A stretch of 64,000 nucleotides of DNA from Pectobacterium atrosepticum (GCA_019056595.1 CP036163.1:434001-498000), one strand, 5' to 3'; shown: positions 17,180-26,693, counted from the first letter of the stretch. The notes: generated from the letters alone by a model not told the origin. Translations and numbers: made by a program.

Positions 17180-17206
17180 CTATCGGCGTTTTTTTTTTGA
17201 ACTTTA
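17180..17206 (-). promoter_or_regulatory. Sigma-28 (FliA) promoter of the chemoreceptor gene
   Basis: On the minus strand TAAAGTTC, an 11-base spacer (mostly A) and GCCGATAG: two mismatches to TAAAGTTT-N11-GCCGATAA. It lies about 70 bp upstream of the MCP start, as in other chemoreceptor genes. Confidence 0.88.
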
Positions 17207-17280
17207 GCGGCGCAGGAATGAACTAGAGATAAGGGGCGGAGGCCAATGGTCGTCGGAGATCGTTTTTTTACGTCATAGAC

Positions 17281-17766
17281 TTAGCCGCAGTCTGACGATG
17301 AGTCTGATTCCAGACTTTTGTGCATATTAAAACCGGTAATCTGGAATCCCTGTTTTTCATATAACGCCTTCGCGACCGAGTTACTCGTAGCCACTCTCAG
17401 CCCGATTTCGCTGATGCCTAATGCAGCGACCGCAACGTCCATCGCTGCTAGTGAAGCTTTACCGAATCCGCAGCCACGCCACGCGGGCAGAAGGCAAAAA
17501 TCAGATATCCAGGCAGAATTTCCGTTCAGAATCACCCACAAATAGCCGATGACGCCGCCGCCGTCTAAAGAATGAATGCACCATAATTTATTGGCTGGCG
17601 TATGGATGCCTTGCGGCAACGCAATATCGATGGATTGCGTTGCGATCGCCCTCGCCTTTTCCGCGTCATATCCCCGAGACTCTTGTAAATCCTGAGCATA
17701 TTCAAGAATAAAGAACTGACGATAGTCGGGATAATCCGACTCGGTCATATCCGTTAAGTTTACCAT
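17281..17766 (-). CDS. GNAT-family N-acetyltransferase
   Basis: 161 residues from the ATG at 17766; a TTG start at 17784 would add six. The GNAT core is visible: GYLWVILNGNSAWISDFCLLP, then the acetyl-CoA loop WRGCGFGKASL (Q/RxxGxG/A motif A) and GLRVATSNSVAKALYEKQGF (motif B). Substrate unknown. It stands alone between the chemoreceptor and the MFS gene; the Shine-Dalgarno is weak. Confidence 0.8.
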   Translation of the reverse strand: MVNLTDMTESDYPDYRQFFILEYAQDLQESRGYDAEKARAIATQSIDIALPQGIHTPANKLWCIHSLDGGGVIGYLWVILNGNSAWISDFCLLPAWRGCGFGKASLAAMDVAVAALGISEIGLRVATSNSVAKALYEKQGFQITGFNMHKSLESDSSSDCG

Positions 17767-17915
17767 TATGTTCGCTTTACCCAACCCGAGTGACGGCCAG
17801 TCTCACGGCTGTTATTCAGCAGTGTCAGCCATCACGTAATTTATTTTCAACATAATCAATATAATGACACAATCAGCGCGGTTCCGATAATACGAAACGA
17901 AACCGCGCAGAAACG

Positions 17916-19112
17916 TCAGTATGGGGTTTCTGATGCCGTTCTGGTCGCACGATCGCGAGCGGAAGAAGAACAAATAAAGGCCAGAATCACCATGACAAGC
18001 ACCGGCAGCATGGCGATGCGTAACCCCGCAACCTCGCCTAGAAAGCCCAATGCCGGCGGGCCCACGAGAAACGCAAAGTAGCCTAATGTTGCGGCAATCG
18101 TAACGCGAACAGCACTGTTTTCTCCACTTCCTGCGGCGGAAATCGTGAGCGGGAACCCCAGCGATGCACCAATACCCCAGAAGATAACGGCGGCAGCAGC
18201 CAGCAGTGGCGCATCGGAGAAGATAACCAGCGTTAGCCCTAATGCGGCGGAGGCGGCACTGAATCGGAGGACATTGACCTTGCCGAAGCGATCGACAAAA
18301 TATCCTCCAGCAAAACGGCCCAGCGTCATACCCGCAGTAAACCCGACATAAACCAGCGTCCCCGTCGTGTGACCGAAATTGTGGCCATCGATCATCAGTA
18401 ACGGCAGCCAGTCATTGGCTGAACCTTCCGCAAGCGCCATCGCCAGAATTACCACACCCAGAATCAACAATCGGCTGTCTTTAAGTTCGTTGAAAACCTG
18501 AGCCGTGTAGTTCCCCTTTTCTTCTTGCCCGGAACTGGCCAAATCGCTCAACCATGGCATTTGGCGCATCAGCAAAATAGCGATAAGTATCGACAGTGCA
18601 ACCACGACGATAAAATGCATCGTCGTATTGACGCCAAAAGCCGTCATCGCCATCCCTGCCAGTGCACCAACCAGCGTTCCCAGGCTAAAGAAGCCGTGCA
18701 GCGTTGTCATTATGCTTTTCTTCAGGTGTTGCTCAAACGCCGCACCTTCAATGTTGATGGCGATATCAACCAAGCCGACACCCGCCCCGAAAATTAGTAG
18801 TCCCATAAAGGCGCAGGGCGTGCTCCGGATCGAAAGTGAAACGGCAAGCACAAGTAACCCAAGCAGAAGCAGCAGAAATCCACTGGCCATGGTTTTACGA
18901 ATGCCGAGGACGTTAATGACTTTACCCGCGGCCAATACACCGAGCATGGAACCACATGAAAAACCGAACAGGATCATGCCGATGGTTTCCGTTGAAGCAT
19001 TCAGAACATCACGCATCACAGGGGTTCGGGTCACCCACGTTGCCCACGTAAAACCGGGAATGAACATCAGCCCAAACAGTGCGAATTTATTGATAGCGGG
19101 TTTTGTGGTCAT
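17916..19112 (-). CDS. ybjJ: MFS transporter, YbjJ-like
   Basis: 398 residues with 12 predicted membrane segments. It matches E. coli YbjJ closely: ATWVTRTPVMRDVL in the first loop, VDIAINIEGAAFEQ, MTTLHGFFSLGTLVGALAGMA, AEGSANDWLPLLMIDGH and FPLTISAAG. YbjJ is an inner-membrane transporter of unknown substrate. A TetR-type gene lies just upstream on the same strand, as in E. coli ybjJ-ybjK (rcdA), and a 22-bp palindrome lies 25 bp before the start codon, so TetR repression is likely. Confidence 0.85.
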   Translation of the reverse strand: MTTKPAINKFALFGLMFIPGFTWATWVTRTPVMRDVLNASTETIGMILFGFSCGSMLGVLAAGKVINVLGIRKTMASGFLLLLLGLLVLAVSLSIRSTPCAFMGLLIFGAGVGLVDIAINIEGAAFEQHLKKSIMTTLHGFFSLGTLVGALAGMAMTAFGVNTTMHFIVVVALSILIAILLMRQMPWLSDLASSGQEEKGNYTAQVFNELKDSRLLILGVVILAMALAEGSANDWLPLLMIDGHNFGHTTGTLVYVGFTAGMTLGRFAGGYFVDRFGKVNVLRFSAASAALGLTLVIFSDAPLLAAAAVIFWGIGASLGFPLTISAAGSGENSAVRVTIAATLGYFAFLVGPPALGFLGEVAGLRIAMLPVLVMVILAFICSSSARDRATRTASETPY

Positions 19113-19137
19113 AGCTCTCGTCGTCTTTATTTAAAAG

Positions 19138-19159
19138 TATTCGTACATATGTACGAATA
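19138..19159. promoter_or_regulatory. 22-bp perfect palindrome, probable TetR operator
   Basis: TATTCGTACAT followed by its exact reverse complement, 26 bp upstream of the MFS start codon. Length, symmetry and position are those of a TetR-family operator. The TetR gene is the next gene upstream. Confidence 0.7.
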
Positions 19160-19248
19160 ACTATCGCACGAATATGCACCGCTTTGCACCTGTTTCATTA
19201 CGTTCTTTTTTCACGGGAAGACGTCCGGCAAGATCGCGCCAGACGATA

Positions 19249-19803
19249 TCAGGATGTCAGTTTTATCACCGTATTGAGAATGTCTTCGCGGCTAACTGCG
19301 TCATCATTGAGATAGTTATGGATCGTATATCCTTCAATCATCGCATCCAGTGAGCACGCGGTCGCAATGTTGAAATGAAGGTGAAGTGATTTTCTACTGC
19401 GCGTCATCCACTCCTGCAATATCAGCCGATACTCTTCTTTACGTGATGCCAGCGCGTACAGCTCAAAGCTTAATGTCAGATGACGTGGCGTCGCCCAGAT
19501 ATCGCCACAGATCAGATCAACCACCGCTTCACGTGCGCTGTCGATATCCTTTGCCTGCTTGAGGCGGACACGGAATGCCTGTGAGATGCCATCAACCATA
19601 TAGACGAACGCGTTGTTGAGCAGCAATTCAATGCTGCTATAGCGATAGGTCAGCGTCCCCGGAGAAAGCCCAGCCTGTTGCGCAATTTTCCGGTAGGTTG
19701 CCCCCCGCACGCCATGGTCCAGAATGACTTCCAGCGCAGCCTCAAGAATTCTGTGTTGTGTATTTTTGCCATCATGCGCTGCATCGTGTGATGGTGACAT
19801 CAT
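19249..19803 (-). CDS. TetR-family regulator upstream of ybjJ
   Basis: 184 residues from MMSPSHD, chosen because AGGGGAA precedes this ATG; an in-frame ATG at 19824 is upstream. The TetR helix-turn-helix occupies about 20-60: ILEAALEVILDHGVRGATYRKIAQQAGLSPGTLTYRY. The C-terminal ligand domain is short and divergent. Synteny with E. coli ybjK (rcdA) suggests the same locus, but I cannot call orthology from sequence alone. Likely represses the downstream MFS gene through the palindrome at 19138-19159. Confidence 0.82.
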   Translation of the reverse strand: MMSPSHDAAHDGKNTQHRILEAALEVILDHGVRGATYRKIAQQAGLSPGTLTYRYSSIELLLNNAFVYMVDGISQAFRVRLKQAKDIDSAREAVVDLICGDIWATPRHLTLSFELYALASRKEEYRLILQEWMTRSRKSLHLHFNIATACSLDAMIEGYTIHNYLNDDAVSREDILNTVIKLTS

Positions 19804-19848
19804 TCTGTTCCCCTTAACTGGCAATGCTGACGATCGTAACCTTTATAA

Positions 19849-19889
19849 CAAAAAAAGCCGCCAGCGGGTTCTATTCCCACTGGCGGCTT
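19849..19889 (-). terminator. Rho-independent terminator of cybC
   Basis: AAGCCGCCAG ... CTGGCGGCTT hairpin with a run of seven U on the minus strand, 20 bp past the cytochrome b562 stop codon. Confidence 0.85.
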
Positions 19890-19908
19890 ATGGTAAACGA
19901 AAAGCGGC

Positions 19909-20304
19909 TTAGCCTCTCAATTTACTGTGGTATTCACCCTTCAACGTATTGATTTCTGCTAATGCTGCTTTGGCTTCGCTCACTTTACCGGCATCCGCCA
20001 GAGCCTGTGCGCTATCGACTTTTTGCAAAATCTTATCCAAGCCTTCCACATAGGCTTTTCTATCTGGGCCGTCTGCAGGTTGCTTGGCGAAATCAGGCGG
20101 CACTTGCGTTTTAGCATGCTCGACGTGTTCGCGGAATGTGCTCAGCGCGGTTTTCAACGTTGCAGCATCGTCCGCTTTCGTCGCCGCGGTATAACTTTTT
20201 TGCATACCGCGCATGTCTTCCGACACGGTTGCATTCGCTAAAACCGGTGTCAGCAAACTCCCGGCCAGCAGTACAGAAAAACAGATCTTGGTCATTCTAT
20301 TCAT
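19909..20304 (-). CDS. cybC: Soluble cytochrome b562
   Basis: 131 residues from MNRMTKIC; the longer frame to 20337 adds unlikely residues. A Sec signal peptide (LLAGSLLTPVLANA) is followed by a four-helix bundle. Helix 1 has DMRGMQ with the axial heme Met, and the last helix ends EYHSKLRG with the axial His, as in E. coli b562. It is a periplasmic electron carrier of uncertain partner. A strong terminator follows. The pattern TFREHVEHAKTQVPPDF and DGPDRKAYVEGLDKI also matches the family. Confidence 0.9.
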   Translation of the reverse strand: MNRMTKICFSVLLAGSLLTPVLANATVSEDMRGMQKSYTAATKADDAATLKTALSTFREHVEHAKTQVPPDFAKQPADGPDRKAYVEGLDKILQKVDSAQALADAGKVSEAKAALAEINTLKGEYHSKLRG

Positions 20305-20514
20305 CTTGAATTCTCGCTTGTTTCCATAGCACGACATACTCGGAGAATCTGGCCATCACACGCCGGCCAGCCCAATATTGATCTTGTTATATTGCGTCCT
20401 ACGCCATTGCCCACATCACGGAGCGATGGCTCTACTAATTTTATGGTTATTACGGTAAAGATGTTAAATTATTTTTAATCGTTTCGTTATTTTTAATTGT
20501 ATAAATGTAAAAAA

Positions 20515-20539
20515 GCTCACCAGAATCACTCTGGTAAGC
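20515..20539 (-). terminator. Terminator downstream of osmC
   Basis: GCTCACCAGA / TCTGGTAAGC stem with one mismatch and a five-base loop, followed by a U-run on the minus strand, about 45 bp past the osmC stop. Confidence 0.75.
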
Positions 20540-20582
20540 CTTTTATCAGCACTAATTTTATTGGTAAAGCAGATAAACAGTG

Positions 20583-21011
20583 TTAGTTCAACTGATAATC
20601 CAGCGTAATTTCGGCCTTAAGTACTTTTGACACTGGGCAGCCTGCCTTCGCTTTTTGGATAATCTTATCGAACGTGGCTTCATCAATCCCCGGTAGCTTC
20701 ACCGTGCTGTGAAGGGCGATCTTGGTGATCGCGAATCCACCATCGACTTTATCCAGTGAGACATCCGCAGTCGTATCAATTGACTCAGGTTTATGGCCTT
20801 CTTCGCCCAACATCAGCGATAGCGCCATAGAGAAACAGGCCGCATGCGCCGCACCAATCAACTCTTCTGGGTTCGTACCGGGCTTACCCTCGAAACGGGT
20901 ATTGAAGCCGTAAGGTTGCTGCTGCAATGCCCCGCTTTCCGTTGAAACCGTGCCCTTTCCCTGCTTGATATCACCTTCCCAATGCGCTTGCCCTTTCTTA
21001 TGAATGGTCAT
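20583..21011 (-). CDS. osmC: Osmotically inducible peroxiredoxin OsmC
   Basis: 142 residues, nearly identical to E. coli OsmC through MTIHKKGQAHWEGDIKQGKG, YGFNTRFEGKPGTNPEELIG, AAHAACFSMALSLMLGEEGH and AGCPVSKVLKAEITLDYQL. The two catalytic cysteines (AACFSMA and AGCPVS) are present; it reduces organic hydroperoxides as a cytoplasmic dimer. GGAGATTGC precedes the ATG. It is monocistronic with its own terminator. In E. coli it is controlled by RpoS, Rcs and Lrp; those sites were not identified here. Confidence 0.97.
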   Translation of the reverse strand: MTIHKKGQAHWEGDIKQGKGTVSTESGALQQQPYGFNTRFEGKPGTNPEELIGAAHAACFSMALSLMLGEEGHKPESIDTTADVSLDKVDGGFAITKIALHSTVKLPGIDEATFDKIIQKAKAGCPVSKVLKAEITLDYQLN

Positions 21012-21344
21012 GCAATCTCCTCTATCATTTTAGATTAGCTATTGGCAGCTATCCGCGTTAGAGCGAAATCATGCTGTCGTCATACCCTTTAAACCGTAGA
21101 ACACATTTCGCATAAACCCAAATTGATTATTTCATCACATAATAATTTCACGCTATAGAAATAAACCTGGTGATATATTCACTGCTTTATTATTTTAAGA
21201 TAAAACCGATTTACCTATTTATACAAAACTTGGATTATCGACGGGCCAAATCAATAGATTTTCGAAAAATGGACTTCTGTTTTGGCGTATTTATTTTTAC
21301 AACTCACCTATGTTATTAATCTTGAATCATATTGGATGTGAAAC
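21012..21344. other. Divergent promoter region between osmC and the expansin gene
   Basis: 333 bp, AT-rich, no gene. It must carry the osmC promoter on the left and the expansin promoter on the right; I see no firm operator. Confidence 0.5.
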
Positions 21345-22034
21345 ATGAATAAAATAACCTCATTAGCGTTGTCCGCATTATGCGTCATTCCCCTAATTAA
21401 TACCGCCCACGCCCAGTGGGAACTGGACGATATCTGTTACGGCTACGCTACCGCAACCGGCTCTGGGTATCAGGGCGGCGCGCTCTTGTTGGACCCTATT
21501 CCACAGAACATGGAAATCACCGCATTAAACCGGAGCCAACTGGATTATCGCGGCGTGAAAGCATCACTGGCTGGGGCTTACCTCAAAGTGAATGGCCCAA
21601 AAGGCAGCACGGTGGTTTATGTCACGGATCTTTACCCTGAAGGTGGAGATTGCGCATTAGACTTATCGTTTAACGCTTTCGAGAAAATAGGCGATCTGCG
21701 AGATGGGAAAATTAATATAGATTGGACGCTGATCGAAGCGCCAGTAAATGGCAACGTTATTTATCGTATAAAGGAAGGTTCAAATCCTTATTGGGCTGCG
21801 GTGCAATTTAGGAATGTAAAATATCCGGTTATTGAAATGAAATATATGCGCGATAACCAGTGGGTTGCTGCACAAAAAACCGATTATAACCACTTTATTG
21901 TTGAGCACGTTGGAATGAACGATATTCCTATTGAGTTTACCGATGTAAAAGGTAACGTCCTCAGTGACACGCTACCACCAATGTCACAAAGTACCTCATC
22001 TGCCTACCTGATCACGGGCAACGTCCAACTGTAG
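21345..22034 (+). CDS. Secreted bacterial expansin (EXLX family)
   Basis: 229 residues with a Sec signal peptide cleaved after NTAHA (about residue 23). Two-domain expansin: domain 1 (double-psi barrel, about 25-120) has YGYATATGSGYQGGALLLDP, ITALN-LDYRGVKASLAGAYL and VTDLYPEG with Asp95 at the essential Asp position; domain 2 (about 130-229, CBM63) has IDWTLIEAP-GNVIYRIKEGS, WAAVQFRNVKYPVI and DYNHF. It closely parallels Bacillus YoaJ/EXLX1. Expansins loosen plant cell walls non-hydrolytically by disrupting cellulose-hemicellulose contacts. Cys31 and Cys103 could form a disulfide. Solitary gene; a plant-colonisation or virulence factor by family. Confidence 0.93.
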   Translation: MNKITSLALSALCVIPLINTAHAQWELDDICYGYATATGSGYQGGALLLDPIPQNMEITALNRSQLDYRGVKASLAGAYLKVNGPKGSTVVYVTDLYPEGGDCALDLSFNAFEKIGDLRDGKINIDWTLIEAPVNGNVIYRIKEGSNPYWAAVQFRNVKYPVIEMKYMRDNQWVAAQKTDYNHFIVEHVGMNDIPIEFTDVKGNVLSDTLPPMSQSTSSAYLITGNVQL

Positions 22035-22323
22035 TCGCCCACAACTTGAGGGACGCTGACACCGTGCAGCCTCCCTCGCTTCTGCCATATTGCGTTTAAA
22101 AAAGCTCTCGCCATTTTTGCCAGCATTTTCATCACATTATCTGGCCATCGTCTACAGCTCGTGAGTACAGTTCTCGTTTCCCACTTTTTCTATTGCTTAA
22201 ATATTTGTTAGTTTTACCACTTCTTTAAGCGTTTGATTCGCCATCATTCGCACTACAGTATACCCTGTCGCAGATTACATTTTATTTTCTGCTTTAGGCA
22301 TCATTACAAAAGGTCTCTTTTGC

Positions 22324-23703
22324 GTGGCAAAATTATTTTTACGTAGTGGAAGTTTGGATGATTTTCTGGCGCTGGGTGAGAACGGGCAGCCAGTTTATGC
22401 ATCGGCACTTCAATTGCGGGAAACGTTACGTCTCAGAAAACAGCAGCAGATTGCCGATTGTCTGGCGATTCCCCAACCCAACGAGCATGGCGACCGTATT
22501 GACTGGTATTCGCCGGTTGACGGTAACGTCACCTCCTGGATTGCCGCCAGTGAAGAAGAAAGAGAAAAAGCGCTGTCGTTACTGGAAACCTATAAAGCCG
22601 CAGTTGCCGACATCAGCCAGCGTGCGCAAAATGCAGAAAAAGCGGGGCAGAAACTTTTCGGTGTCCTGCTGGCAAAAGCGATACAGTTCCCAGGGGCGAA
22701 CCACGTCTATCTGGTTGATGGCATGCCAGTCTTAACATTCTGGGGCTTCGTTAATCTGGATAAGAAATCCCGCCTTGATGCATTGGACTGCCTACGGCCT
22801 ATCATCAAGGAAGCAGAGCCGCTTTTTGTTGCACCTGCCCCCGCTGCAAGCGCACCAACGCTTCCACTGGTCGACCCCGTACCGGAACCAGAACCACAGC
22901 CTATCGTTCAGCCCGACCCCGTCGAGCCAACGCCTGCACCTGCTACGTTACCGACTCGCCCAGCATTCTTTCGCCTGTGGTGGCTATTACCTGCCGCCGC
23001 GCTGTTAGCTATTTTGTCATTGCAGATACGCGGTTGCGTGTCTGAACAAGAAAAACCGACATCCGAACAAGCCGCGACGGTCAAACCGGAAAAACGAGCG
23101 CTGTCTTCTTCCACACCTGCTGAACCAACACCGCCACCTGCTCCGCCGGTCGTAGAAAAAGAGATCGTGAAAGCGGCTGAGCCCCCCATTTCAGCTCCGC
23201 CTGTTGTTTCTCCGGCGCCTATCGTAGAAGCGGCCAAACCAGAAGCCCCTGCTGCCGTTGAACCAAAAGAGCCGGTTGAACCTGTTGTCGAGCAAGTGCC
23301 TGCACTGCCTGCGGGCAAAGATGATTTAGTCATGCCAGCCGACGCCGTGAAAATTGGTTCCATCAAGTTCCTGAACGGCAACTGGCGCGTCATTGTTGAT
23401 AGTAAAGCGCCGATTACCGGCAGGCCGCCTAGCCTGCGCTACCAGATTCAAAATGGAAAAGGAACGGCGCGCATCACTCATGGTGACGGTGTCACGTGTC
23501 GCGCCAACGTTGAGGCAGGCTTAATGGGCTCCGGCAACCTGATCGTCAATAGCCGCTCAGGCGCACGCTGTTCCGATAATTCTCGATTCCAAATGCCTGA
23601 ACTGGTCTGTAAACAAGGTGCATCTGGCACCGCTGCGGAGTGTATCGGTCGTTATGACGCAGACACCGTTTTCCCGATGACGATAAAGCGCGAGAGTAAA
23701 TAA
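22324..23703 (+). CDS. srfA: SrfA family protein
   Basis: 459 residues from the GTG at 22324. A cytosolic N-terminal domain (about 1-170: LFLRSGSLDDFLALGENGQPV, VYLVDGMPVLTFWGF) and a Pro-rich linker lead to one membrane segment (WWLLPAAALLAILSLQI, about 219-235), then a long Pro/Ala/Glu tether (about 245-335) and a periplasmic C-terminal domain (about 340-459). It is the first gene of srfABC, with srfB two bases downstream. The srf genes were named in Salmonella as SsrB-regulated; molecular function is not established. The single TM and tether suggest anchoring of SrfB/SrfC at the inner membrane, which is inference. Confidence 0.85.
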   Translation: MAKLFLRSGSLDDFLALGENGQPVYASALQLRETLRLRKQQQIADCLAIPQPNEHGDRIDWYSPVDGNVTSWIAASEEEREKALSLLETYKAAVADISQRAQNAEKAGQKLFGVLLAKAIQFPGANHVYLVDGMPVLTFWGFVNLDKKSRLDALDCLRPIIKEAEPLFVAPAPAASAPTLPLVDPVPEPEPQPIVQPDPVEPTPAPATLPTRPAFFRLWWLLPAAALLAILSLQIRGCVSEQEKPTSEQAATVKPEKRALSSSTPAEPTPPPAPPVVEKEIVKAAEPPISAPPVVSPAPIVEAAKPEAPAAVEPKEPVEPVVEQVPALPAGKDDLVMPADAVKIGSIKFLNGNWRVIVDSKAPITGRPPSLRYQIQNGKGTARITHGDGVTCRANVEAGLMGSGNLIVNSRSGARCSDNSRFQMPELVCKQGASGTAAECIGRYDADTVFPMTIKRESK

Positions 23704-23705
23704 TC

Positions 23706-26693
23706 ATGCTGGCGACGATTACCGATTATAAACAACGCATTACGTTGATTCAGGACAGCGGAATTCAGTTTTTGGATTTTGCGTTAAAGCCACAGTTTTC
23801 GGCTGAACAGCCTAACCGTTATGTGCGTAAAAGCGCCAACGGCCCCTTGCTGCACCTGCTTTACGATGAACACACGGACAAATACCTGCTGCCTTCTGCA
23901 ACGGGTATGCCACCGGAAGTGGTCAAGCCCGAGTTAAGTGCTTCGCTTGATCAATCGCTGAAGCTGCTGGAGAACATCTGGCTGCCGTTGCCCTTCTTCC
24001 GCTTCAATCCGCCACGTACCTTTATGGGTGGGCCGGATAACTGGGCGCGGATGCGGATCCTGGCTTTGGATACGCCCGATCAGGACGGCAATACACACCG
24101 CATTTGTCTGGCATTCGATACCAAAACCTACCCAGAAGGTCACGAATACGAGTCGCTGGCGCCTAATGCCAATGACATCAAAACCGGTGGGAATTTCGCG
24201 TTGGCCTATCACAGCGATGAACTGGGTGAATTTCTCGATGAAACCTGGGTCGACGGCTGGCTGCGTGAAATATTTACTCAGCAGGTTAAAGCGCAGGAAA
24301 AACGCGACAGCCATGATGTGAAAGTGGCACTCAGGGGATTCGAATATCAGGCGCATTACCTGAACGTGTTGGATATGCTGGGCAACCAGCTTGAGATACC
24401 GGAAATCCGTATCAACACCAGCACATTGCAGGAGCCAGCCGTCAACGTTGACCTGATTTTGGACGTCGGTAACTCGCACACCTGCGGTATTCTGGTAGAA
24501 GATCATGCCGATGAAAGCAACGGCCTGAAGCAGACCTATGAGCTGCAACTGCGCGATCTGAGTGAGCCGCATTATCTGTATAACGAACTGTTTGAGAGCC
24601 GTGTTGAGTTTTCACAGGCGAAGTTCGGCAAGGAAAACTTCTCCGTAGAAAGCGGTCGTGATGACGCCTTCATCTGGCCGTCAATCACTCGCGTCGGACG
24701 TGAAGCCAGCCACATGGCGTTGCTGCGTCAGGGAACGGAAGGATCGAGCGGAATTTCCAGCCCGCGTCGTTACCTGTGGGACGAAGAAAGCTATGCACCT
24801 GGCTGGCGTTTTAGCCAGACGGACGCACATTCACAAACTGAACCATTAGCCACTGCCATGCCGCTGACCATCATGCTGAATGATGAAGGTCAACCGCTCT
24901 ACAACCAGCCGCTGGATGAGCGTTTACCGGTATTTTCGCCGCACTATAGCCGCAGCTCGATCATGACTTTCATGCTCTCCGAACTGCTGGCTCAGGCGCT
25001 CATGCAGATGAACAGCGCCGCCCAGCGGTCGAAGATGATCCACAGCAGCGCACCGCGCCAACTGCGCAACATCATTCTGACGCTGCCTTCCGCGATGCCG
25101 AAGCCTGAGCGTGAAATTTTCCGCCGCCGGATGCATGAAGCCATTGCGCTGGTCTGGAAAGCGATGGACTGGCATCCGATGGATGAGGATTTCACCACGC
25201 TAGCCGACAAACAGCAGAGCCGGGTTCCCGTGCCTGAAGTACAGATTGAATGGGACGAAGCGACATGCGGGCAGATGGTTTACCTGTATAACGAAGCGCA
25301 GGTGAACTTTGGTGGCCGAGCGGAAGATTTCTTTGCCAGCATGGCTCGCCCGGATAAAGAACTCGACGAGGGTGAGCCCGCAGGAAAAACGCTGCGCATT
25401 GCCTCAATCGATATTGGCGGCGGTACTACCGACCTCGCCATTACGCAATATTTGCTCGATGACGGTGTCGGTAACAACGTTAAAATCATTCCACGCCTGC
25501 TGTTCCGCGAAGGCTTTAAGGTCGCAGGTGACGACATCCTGCTGGATGTGATTCAGCTTTATATCCTCCCCGCGCTACAGGCCGCGCTGAAAACCGCAGG
25601 AATGGCCAGCCCAGATGCGCTGATGGCGAAGTTGTTCGGCAATGAAGGTCGTATGGATGCGCAGCTTACGCTGCGCCAGCAGGTGACGTTGCAGGTCTTC
25701 ATTCCAATCGGTCGCGCGATTCTGGAAGCCTACGAGCGCTTTGATCCGCTGGACACCAGCGCCGAGATTGAATCCACCTTTGGTGAATTGTTGGAACAGG
25801 CGCCGACGGAAAAAGTGCTGGAATACATCAATACGGAAGTGCAGCGCGAATTGCCCGTTAGCGATACCGTATTCGATATTTTACAGGTGCCGCTCATCCT
25901 CAAACTGAACAAGCTGCACGGCGAATTCCTGTCTAACAAAATGAACATCACGCAGAATTTGCGCCTGATGTCTGAAGTCGTGTCGCTGTATTCGTGCGAT
26001 GTGCTGCTACTCACTGGTCGCCCTTCACGCTTCCCTGGGATTCAGGCGCTGTTCCGCCACCTGCAACCGCTGCCGATTAACCGAATGCTGTCACTGGATG
26101 GCTATCACACCAATGATTGGTATCCGTTTAACAAACGTGGGCGCATCGATAACCCGAAATCCACCGCTGCCGTTGGCGCGATGCTGTGCCTGCTGGCGCT
26201 CGATCTGCGTCTGCCGGGCTTTTACTTTAAGGTCGGTGATTTCCAGCCGTACTCTACTGTGCGCTATCTCGGCATGATGGACAGCAGCAACGCACTGACG
26301 CTGGATAATGTGTATTACAGCGATATCGATCTGGATGCGCCGGATTTCGTGCTTGATCCGAAACACAGCTTCCAGGTGCGTGGTTCTCTCTGCCTCGGCT
26401 TCCGTCAGTTGGACAACGAACGCTGGCCCGCCTCTTCACTCTATATGCTATCGATTGTCGATCAGGATTTGGCCCGTAAGGTCGTCGGCGACAGTAAGCT
26501 GCGCGTCCGACTGGCTGTGACGAAAGGCGACGATCAAGACAGCCCTGAGCGTTTTGAGATTGCCGATGCAGTATTGGAAGACGGCACCCGCGTTCCACCT
26601 CATCATTTACGACTTAAATTAAACACATTATCCGCTAACGGTTCAGGAGCGACCCATTATTGGATCGATAGTGGGAGTGTATTTAAAAAATGA
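23706..26693 (+). CDS. srfB: SrfB, virulence-associated actin/Hsp70-fold protein
   Basis: 995 residues. Two ATPase-fold phosphate motifs are visible: LILDVGNSHTCGIL at about 249-262 and SIDIGGGTTDLAITQY at about 567-582, matching phosphate-1 and phosphate-2 of the actin/Hsp70/ParM superfamily, with a late LLLTGRPSRFPGIQ resembling the adenosine loop. So a nucleotide-dependent machine is likely. No signal peptide or TM. It is translationally linked to srfA (2-bp gap) and overlaps srfC by ATGA. The virulence label is historical; the biochemical role is unknown. Confidence 0.9.
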   Translation: MLATITDYKQRITLIQDSGIQFLDFALKPQFSAEQPNRYVRKSANGPLLHLLYDEHTDKYLLPSATGMPPEVVKPELSASLDQSLKLLENIWLPLPFFRFNPPRTFMGGPDNWARMRILALDTPDQDGNTHRICLAFDTKTYPEGHEYESLAPNANDIKTGGNFALAYHSDELGEFLDETWVDGWLREIFTQQVKAQEKRDSHDVKVALRGFEYQAHYLNVLDMLGNQLEIPEIRINTSTLQEPAVNVDLILDVGNSHTCGILVEDHADESNGLKQTYELQLRDLSEPHYLYNELFESRVEFSQAKFGKENFSVESGRDDAFIWPSITRVGREASHMALLRQGTEGSSGISSPRRYLWDEESYAPGWRFSQTDAHSQTEPLATAMPLTIMLNDEGQPLYNQPLDERLPVFSPHYSRSSIMTFMLSELLAQALMQMNSAAQRSKMIHSSAPRQLRNIILTLPSAMPKPEREIFRRRMHEAIALVWKAMDWHPMDEDFTTLADKQQSRVPVPEVQIEWDEATCGQMVYLYNEAQVNFGGRAEDFFASMARPDKELDEGEPAGKTLRIASIDIGGGTTDLAITQYLLDDGVGNNVKIIPRLLFREGFKVAGDDILLDVIQLYILPALQAALKTAGMASPDALMAKLFGNEGRMDAQLTLRQQVTLQVFIPIGRAILEAYERFDPLDTSAEIESTFGELLEQAPTEKVLEYINTEVQRELPVSDTVFDILQVPLILKLNKLHGEFLSNKMNITQNLRLMSEVVSLYSCDVLLLTGRPSRFPGIQALFRHLQPLPINRMLSLDGYHTNDWYPFNKRGRIDNPKSTAAVGAMLCLLALDLRLPGFYFKVGDFQPYSTVRYLGMMDSSNALTLDNVYYSDIDLDAPDFVLDPKHSFQVRGSLCLGFRQLDNERWPASSLYMLSIVDQDLARKVVGDSKLRVRLAVTKGDDQDSPERFEIADAVLEDGTRVPPHHLRLKLNTLSANGSGATHYWIDSGSVFKK

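Noticed and set aside
22908..23393. 161-residue Gly/Ser/Thr-rich minus-strand ORF in srfA
   Set aside because: Antisense shadow of the Pro/Ala-rich linker of SrfA.
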